Assembly: GCF_000315485.1 (NCBI RefSeq)
Contig: NZ_JH992944.1
Span: 382,603-446,602, forward strand
Reading direction: 5' to 3'
Source of the DNA: Bacteroides oleiciplenus YIT 12058
GTDB taxonomy: Bacteria > Bacteroidota > Bacteroidia > Bacteroidales > Bacteroidaceae
DNA length: 64,000 nucleotides
Positions 58,782-64,000 of this stretch are shown piece after piece. Made by a program: the position numbers and the translations under genes. Each line of letters starts with the position of its first letter. Within the stretch, counting starts at the first letter, position 1. The notes beneath the pieces were generated by a model. That model saw nothing but the letters and a program-made list of their open reading frames with translations. It did no database searches and was not told where the DNA came from.

Positions 58782-59657
58782 TTAATTTTTCTTCATAGAG
58801 CATTCTGCATATACAGCCCAATAGCCTGCATATACTCCGTCCCTAAATACACCTACACCAACAATACCATTCGGATTAAATACGATTTCATCGAATGTCT
58901 CATTCCAGGTTGCATCTAAAGATTTTATAAGTCCGCCACTCATACTCATCGGGCATACTCTTACTTCACCTGTAAAACCAAAATTGAGTGTATTGTAAGT
59001 TTCACCTTCTATCAACGACAATGTTCCGGCCGTCTTGTTATATTTTACAATCCAAGGGATAGATGCTTTGTATCCTTGCGGATCTGTAAAGCCTTCGAAG
59101 ATAAACCTCTTTTCCAGATTAGCTTCATCTCCACCATCCGAAACTACAACCGTGAAACTAACAGCAGCACCACTTGCAGCATTAACAGCATTAAATGTCC
59201 AGGTACCCATTAGCTTATCGTAAGGTTCTATTTGTTCCTGAATATTTATCTTACAAGAACTTGTTCCAATAGAAGCTCCTTTAGCTCCTGTTATTTCTAC
59301 TTTAAATGAGCGGTCAAAGTTATCTTCCTTCGTTACAACATCAAGGTAGATTTCTACATTAGCAGTTTCCACACCTGCTGGTATTCTGATTTGTCCAGAG
59401 GTAAGAATTACCGTCTTATCATTTTCCATAACTACCCCGGTAACATCTTTCACTGTTACAGTAGCTTCAATAAGACCATTATGATCTCCTGACACCTGAA
59501 TAGGTACTTGAATACTTCTAACATTCTCCTTCACGTCCATTTCGCCTTGGGCGAATCCGATAGTGGCGCTGCCGGAGTTTATAGCATCATCGTCATCACT
59601 ACAAGCTACCATCGATAGAGGCAGTAAGAACGCCACCAATATTTTCAAATATTTCAT
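58782..59657 (-). CDS. Surface lipoprotein with Calx-beta-like domain, SusCD-associated
   Basis: The 291-residue protein has a lipoprotein signal (LVAFLLPLSMVAC, Cys19) followed directly by SDDDDA. This acidic run after the cysteine is the kind of signal that sends lipoproteins to the cell surface in Bacteroidetes. The first domain (about 30-145) resembles a Calx-beta or similar immunoglobulin-like fold (GEMDVKENVRSIQVPIQVSG, then FDRSFKVEITGAKGASIG). The second (150-291) is beta-rich with TLNFGFTGEVRVCPMSM. It starts 18 bases after the SusD stop and so belongs to the SusC/SusD operon, where such proteins usually bind the nutrient. Confidence 0.8.
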   Translation of the reverse strand: MKYLKILVAFLLPLSMVACSDDDDAINSGSATIGFAQGEMDVKENVRSIQVPIQVSGDHNGLIEATVTVKDVTGVVMENDKTVILTSGQIRIPAGVETANVEIYLDVVTKEDNFDRSFKVEITGAKGASIGTSSCKINIQEQIEPYDKLMGTWTFNAVNAASGAAVSFTVVVSDGGDEANLEKRFIFEGFTDPQGYKASIPWIVKYNKTAGTLSLIEGETYNTLNFGFTGEVRVCPMSMSGGLIKSLDATWNETFDEIVFNPNGIVGVGVFRDGVYAGYWAVYAECSMKKN

Positions 59658-59675
59658 AAACTTATTCTTTTTAAA

Positions 59676-61190
59676 TTAATAACCGGGATTCTGTTGTCCT
59701 GCCAATTGCGGATTTGTTTCCATTTCAGCAGATGGAATAGGCCATACGAAGCGATAGTCTCCTGCCGGATATGCAAGTTCTTTTCCATTCGGAACAAGAA
59801 TATTATTGATGTCCGGATTCTCAGGATGATCAGGATTACGCTGGAAGCCGATACCCCAACGGCGCAAGTCACTCATACGGAAACCTTCACCAACCAACTC
59901 TTTCAAACGTTCACTGCGTATTTGTTGAACCAAAATCTGATCAGCATAATTAATCTCTTCATAATCAGCGATACGCTTGCTACGTAATTCATTAAGATAT
60001 TTGTTTGCCAAAGTCGGATTTGTAGTAGCAGCTGCTTCAGCAGCAATCAGGTAAATTTCACCCATACGGAACATTTTAGGCATATTCACATAATTAGGTG
60101 TAGCAGACGTTTTCAAGGCTTCATTACCCGGGAATTTCTTGAATACATAAGCCGGAACATCATTACCATCTACCGCCAGTTTCCACACCGTGAAGAAAGC
60201 ATCAAAGCGAACATCTTCTTCGTCATACATATTTAAGATGTCATAGGTAGGAATATAGTCTGCACCATCCAATTTAGTGCTCAAATAAGCGCCACCAAGT
60301 GAAGATCCTAATTCAGTGGAACTCATAAACGGGCGGAAAATAGCTTCAGTGCCTTCGTCTTTTGTCCACATAGTCTCATAAGCACTTATTTCTGCCAATT
60401 TATAGATTTGAGACTTGATAATCTCCTCAGCTTTTGACAGAGCAGTTGCATTGTCACCTTTCAGCAAAGCAATGCGTGCTTGCAGCGCTAATACTGCATA
60501 AGAAGATAAATAGGCGGCGTTGGGAGCAACAAATTCATTATCGCTCTTTTCATATTCAAGCAGTGCATTATAAGCATCAGTCAAATCATCGCTTATCAGT
60601 TTATACGTCTCATCTTGCGTGCTACGTCCAGGATATTTGCTACTGTCACCGGTCGGATTGTAAACAGTCACCAAAGGTAATCCTCTACCCGGAGATTGTG
60701 CAATACTTGCCGAATAAGTTGAGCAATAATGATCAGCCAGCCAGTAATAGCAATATGCTCTCACAAACTTAGCTTCACCATCATAACGAGCTAATTCTGC
60801 ATGCTCTTCAGCAGTGTATTCATTATTTGTCAGCATTTCATCCATTTTGTTAATAATGAAGTTAGCTGAGTTAATCATCGAATATATATTTCCCCATATA
60901 GTGGCGATATCTCTCGTTGACGAATTAATATTTCCATTAGAGAATTCACCAATACGGTTTCCGTTAGTGGTGACTCCTTGGAATATATCCATCTGAATTT
61001 CCGGATAATTAACATACCCGCCGGTAGTGAGGCTTCTCATACTCGCATAGAGCCCATTGCGGAAACGACGGCAGTCATTCAGATTCTGGATGGCAGTATC
61101 ATTGTCAAGACTGCCATAAGGTTTCTTGTCCATATCGCAGGAAGTAACCAATGCGCCCACCATTAATAGTGCAAATAATATTTTTTTCAT
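59676..61190 (-). CDS. SusD/RagB-family nutrient-binding lipoprotein
   Basis: From the ATG at 61190 the protein has 504 residues (two codons longer from 61196). A lipoprotein signal (KKILFALLMVGALVTSC) precedes an all-helical SusD fold with TPR-like helices, for example YDGEAKFVRAYCYYWLADHY and the C-terminal blocks NYVNMPKMFRMGEIYLIAAE and IRSERLKELVGEGFRMSDLR. It ends with the normal RFVWPIPSAEMETNPQL. It forms the lid over SusC. The spacing to susC is 11 bases. The substrate cannot be read, but the co-located proteases make peptides plausible, as for RagAB. Confidence 0.95.
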   Translation of the reverse strand: MKKILFALLMVGALVTSCDMDKKPYGSLDNDTAIQNLNDCRRFRNGLYASMRSLTTGGYVNYPEIQMDIFQGVTTNGNRIGEFSNGNINSSTRDIATIWGNIYSMINSANFIINKMDEMLTNNEYTAEEHAELARYDGEAKFVRAYCYYWLADHYCSTYSASIAQSPGRGLPLVTVYNPTGDSSKYPGRSTQDETYKLISDDLTDAYNALLEYEKSDNEFVAPNAAYLSSYAVLALQARIALLKGDNATALSKAEEIIKSQIYKLAEISAYETMWTKDEGTEAIFRPFMSSTELGSSLGGAYLSTKLDGADYIPTYDILNMYDEEDVRFDAFFTVWKLAVDGNDVPAYVFKKFPGNEALKTSATPNYVNMPKMFRMGEIYLIAAEAAATTNPTLANKYLNELRSKRIADYEEINYADQILVQQIRSERLKELVGEGFRMSDLRRWGIGFQRNPDHPENPDINNILVPNGKELAYPAGDYRFVWPIPSAEMETNPQLAGQQNPGY

Positions 61191-61207
61191 AATCATCTTT
61201 TTCTTAA

Positions 61208-64000
61208 TTAAAATGTTAATTCAACACCAAATACGAATTGTCTTGTATTAGGATATCCGAACTTAATCAAGTTGATATCAGGTTCAGGGTCATAACCGGT
61301 AAAGTTAGTAAGTGTCCATAAGTTACGGCCGGTGAAGAAGATGTTAAAGCGTTCGATTATATTAGTACGTTTCAATAACGACTTCGGCAATTCATACTGA
61401 ACGGTTACGTTCTTCAAACGGAGGAATGAAGCGTTCTCAACCAAGTGGTCGTCCATTTGAATAGCTTCTGTAGAAGCAGGAATATCTGTGATCTGTCCCG
61501 GTGTGGTCCAAATATTCAACATATTTGTAGTCTGATTCTTAGCGAGCCCTTGTTCTGCATTCTCTATGAAGTATTTGTCATTACTCATCAAGTACTTCTT
61601 ACCTGCCCAAGTAAAGTCAGCACCCACAGAAATACCTTTCCAAGTGAATTCTGTACCAAAACCTCCACTTAGCGGAGCATATCTATCCTTACCAATCAAA
61701 ACTGCGTCTCTCTCCTGGTTAAATACTTTAGTCAGATTGCCATCTTTATCATACCATATTTGTTTTCCATCACGTGGGTCAACACCAGCTCTGCGCACAA
61801 AATACAATTCACCAACAGAATGACCGACTTTATATTGCAAGCCATAGTCGGGCAAGCTATATTCATCACGTCCATTAAATAACTCTGTAATCTCATTCTT
61901 ATTATAGTTAAAGTTAGCTCTGAATCCCCAATAGAAATTACTGTTTTGAATAATATCCACCTTGAAATCCAAATCAACTCCCTTGTTAACCATAGCACCT
62001 ATATTTCCAGCACCAGAGCTAAAACCAGTAGTATAAGAATAAGGTATATCCATTAATAAGTCAGTTGTCTTCTTCTGATAGAAATCCACATTGGCAGTCA
62101 AGCGATCGAATATACGGAAAGACAAACCAACATTAACGCCTGCAACTTTCTCCCAAGTCAAGTCTGTGTTACTGGCCTGCGAAATTCCCAAAGAACCTTC
62201 ATTATTGTAAGGACTTCCAGAACCAATTAAACCGAAGTAAGCATAATTACCAATACCAGAGTTACCGGTGGTACCATAACTTGCCTTTATTGAGAGTTCA
62301 TTCAACCAGTCAATATTATCCATGAAACTCTCCTTCTTCATATCCCACATAGCACCAATTGACCAGAAATTAGCCCAACGGCTATCCTTGGGGAATTTTG
62401 AACTTCCATCACGTCTGTAGGTTACATCCAAATAGTATTTAGAAGCATAGTTGTAGCTACCAGTGAAGAACATGGAATTGAATACTGTTTCTACTTGTGT
62501 ATGCGTCAAGTCGTCTTTAGGTGAAACAGGAGTCGGAGCTTGTGTCAATTTCATCTGGCGAGCATCCGTATGACCTTCGGTAAATACTCCAAAACTTCTG
62601 GATTTAGAAATGATAGATTCTTGTCCGGCCAAAACACTTATGTTGTGGTCATCGACATTAAATTTATATTCAGCTGTATTCGTATATGTAAATGCATAAT
62701 ATCTGGTAAAGCTTTCCTGACGGTAACCATCGCGTGCTGCAACATTAGTTCCCATCGGCGTCTTGAATGCTTCATACGGAAGCCCGATATTAGACAAAGT
62801 AGAATCATATGCATCGAGAGATTGCTGTGCTCTTATGGTCAACCCTTTAATCGGAGTAAGCTCCTGATAAAGGTTGATGTTGGCAGTTACAATTCTTCTT
62901 TGCACATCACGGTTATCATTAACAAAGTCGGGTGTAGTCAATCCACTGTAAAGCAAATGAGAAGCTCTGTCACCCCATTGAATGTTTCCGTTATCGTCGA
63001 ATGTATAAAAACGAGGAGAATCATAAGGTAATGCAAATCTGGCGAAGACAGATGGACTACTTGTATAAATGTTCGTAGATTCTGTTTCATTATTAGTTTC
63101 ATACTGGCTATAGCCCAAGTTTGATTGCAAACCTACTTTTAACCATTCTTTTACGCGTGTATCGAAGTTAAAACGAAGTGCTTCACGACGAAGACCTGAC
63201 TGTGCAATGATACCTTCTTGTTCGTGGTGATTCAAAGACAGATAGTAAGACATGTTGTTACCACCACCATTGATAGCAGCATCTAATGTATAAGTCGGTG
63301 CATGGCTATCAAAAACTTCATCACGCCAATTGGTGCTTATACCATATTTATCCACTCTATCTTTAATAGTTTGTGGAACAGGACTCCCTATCAATTCTCG
63401 GAATTGGATGTACTGTGAAGAGTTCATCATATCTACGTTATCCTGAACCATACTGGAAAAACCATATTGGGCACGCAAAGTAACACTAGCTTTTTGATCG
63501 AACTTACCTTTCTTACTGGTAATTACAATAACACCATTCGCTGCACGCGAACCATAAATAGCTGTAGAAGATGCATCTTTCAAAACTGTGATGTTCTCTA
63601 TATCGCCAGGATTCAATGAATTGAAAACAGATGATGAGATTGGAGCACCGTCCAAAATGAACAGCGGAGTATTACCTGCATTAATTGAGTTCACACCACG
63701 TAGACGAATTGTAGCCGACTTAGAGGGGTCGCCTGAACTGGACAGTACAGACAGACCGGAAACCTGACCGGCCAAAGCATCTGTGAAGTTAACAGTAGGG
63801 TTCTTCTCCAGTTTCTTTCCACCAACTGAAGCAACCGAACCTACTACAGAACCTAATTTCTTTCCAGTTCCGTATCCTACAATAATAACCTCATCAAGCA
63901 ACTCTGTATCAGGCTTCAATGTGACTTTTACATGAGAAGCAATTGTCACTTCTTGTGTCTGCATACCAATATACGAAATCAGCAAAGTCTTCGCAGAACT
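61208..64000 (-). CDS. SusC/RagA-family TonB-dependent transporter (partial, N-terminus outside window)
   Basis: The open frame runs through the window edge at 64000. What is visible, about 930 residues, begins at the end of the N-terminal beta-sandwich (KTLLISYIGMQTQEV). The TonB-box-like stretch DEVIIVGYGTGKK follows, then the plug (about 45-165, with RLRGVNSINAGNTPLFILDG and ILKDASSTAIYGSRAANGVI) and the 22-strand barrel, closing with FGYPNTRQFVFGVELTF. These blocks are those of SusC/RagA transporters, which import glycans or peptides with SusD. Only the signal peptide and most of the first domain are missing. Any anti-sigma or hybrid-kinase regulator would lie beyond the window. Confidence 0.95.
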   Translation of the reverse strand, partial: SSAKTLLISYIGMQTQEVTIASHVKVTLKPDTELLDEVIIVGYGTGKKLGSVVGSVASVGGKKLEKNPTVNFTDALAGQVSGLSVLSSSGDPSKSATIRLRGVNSINAGNTPLFILDGAPISSSVFNSLNPGDIENITVLKDASSTAIYGSRAANGVIVITSKKGKFDQKASVTLRAQYGFSSMVQDNVDMMNSSQYIQFRELIGSPVPQTIKDRVDKYGISTNWRDEVFDSHAPTYTLDAAINGGGNNMSYYLSLNHHEQEGIIAQSGLRREALRFNFDTRVKEWLKVGLQSNLGYSQYETNNETESTNIYTSSPSVFARFALPYDSPRFYTFDDNGNIQWGDRASHLLYSGLTTPDFVNDNRDVQRRIVTANINLYQELTPIKGLTIRAQQSLDAYDSTLSNIGLPYEAFKTPMGTNVAARDGYRQESFTRYYAFTYTNTAEYKFNVDDHNISVLAGQESIISKSRSFGVFTEGHTDARQMKLTQAPTPVSPKDDLTHTQVETVFNSMFFTGSYNYASKYYLDVTYRRDGSSKFPKDSRWANFWSIGAMWDMKKESFMDNIDWLNELSIKASYGTTGNSGIGNYAYFGLIGSGSPYNNEGSLGISQASNTDLTWEKVAGVNVGLSFRIFDRLTANVDFYQKKTTDLLMDIPYSYTTGFSSGAGNIGAMVNKGVDLDFKVDIIQNSNFYWGFRANFNYNKNEITELFNGRDEYSLPDYGLQYKVGHSVGELYFVRRAGVDPRDGKQIWYDKDGNLTKVFNQERDAVLIGKDRYAPLSGGFGTEFTWKGISVGADFTWAGKKYLMSNDKYFIENAEQGLAKNQTTNMLNIWTTPGQITDIPASTEAIQMDDHLVENASFLRLKNVTVQYELPKSLLKRTNIIERFNIFFTGRNLWTLTNFTGYDPEPDINLIKFGYPNTRQFVFGVELTF

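Noticed and set aside
1..64000. CRISPR arrays, tRNA or rRNA genes, insertion sequences
   Set aside because: No regularly spaced repeats of CRISPR type, no cloverleaf or rRNA-like sequence and no transposase were noticed on reading; a covariance-model scan would be needed to exclude small RNAs.

Overview
The window looks like a chromosomal segment of a gut Bacteroides species or a close Bacteroidales relative. The evidence is a SusC/SusD pair, DUF4834, DUF4954 and GLPGLI-type proteins, VirE/HU-like genes, and recurrent TAnnTTTG promoter boxes with almost no Shine-Dalgarno sequences. I saw no rRNA, tRNA, CRISPR array or intact insertion sequence.

Layout. 0-6.7 kb (+): a partial membrane protein, a Zn/Mn-type ABC permease, a PorW/SprE-like TPR lipoprotein, the response regulator PorX, TsaE and a small Imm17-type membrane protein, closed by a perfect 16-bp terminator hairpin. 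6.8-12.6 kb (-): a complete tripartite RND efflux operon. 12.8-21.9 kb: housekeeping genes (thioredoxin, DnaE, phosphatidylserine decarboxylase and synthase, TadA, YraN, YjbR-like, BirA). 22-23.6 kb: decayed DNA, with a WYL-regulator relic, a divergent HU-like gene and a VirE/primase relic. 24.6-35 kb (+): a visibly A+T-rich accessory island. 35-45.3 kb: MATE transporter, PyrH, Frr, RsgA and a second complete RND system. 45.4-53.6 kb: PL10 pectate lyase, acyltransferase, fumarase, DUF4954, HflX and a lipoprotein. 53.8-64 kb (-): two C10 (streptopain-like) cysteine proteases, a surface lipoprotein, SusD and SusC, the last cut by the window edge.

The most interesting part is the island at 24.6-35 kb. 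It holds a 53-codon gene (26958-27119) for a peptide with a double-glycine leader and a two-cysteine core. Around it are a TPR-membrane-HTH regulator, a DUF3244 protein, a GLPGLI protein, a fusion of a dead C39-like domain with VKOR and thioredoxin domains, an outer-membrane barrel, a C39-peptidase ABC exporter and a very short HlyD-like adaptor. I read it as a system that makes, oxidises, cleaves and exports a disulfide-bonded peptide. It may be a Bacteroidales bacteriocin or signal; no immunity gene is recognisable.

Two other themes link distant parts. PorW-like and PorX proteins, known from type IX secretion, lie at one end, and a C10 protease with a type IX-like C-terminal sorting domain lies at the other. 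Short A+T-rich palindromic elements, some with a small palindromic core, fill the gap between a stop codon and the next gene at about seven places.
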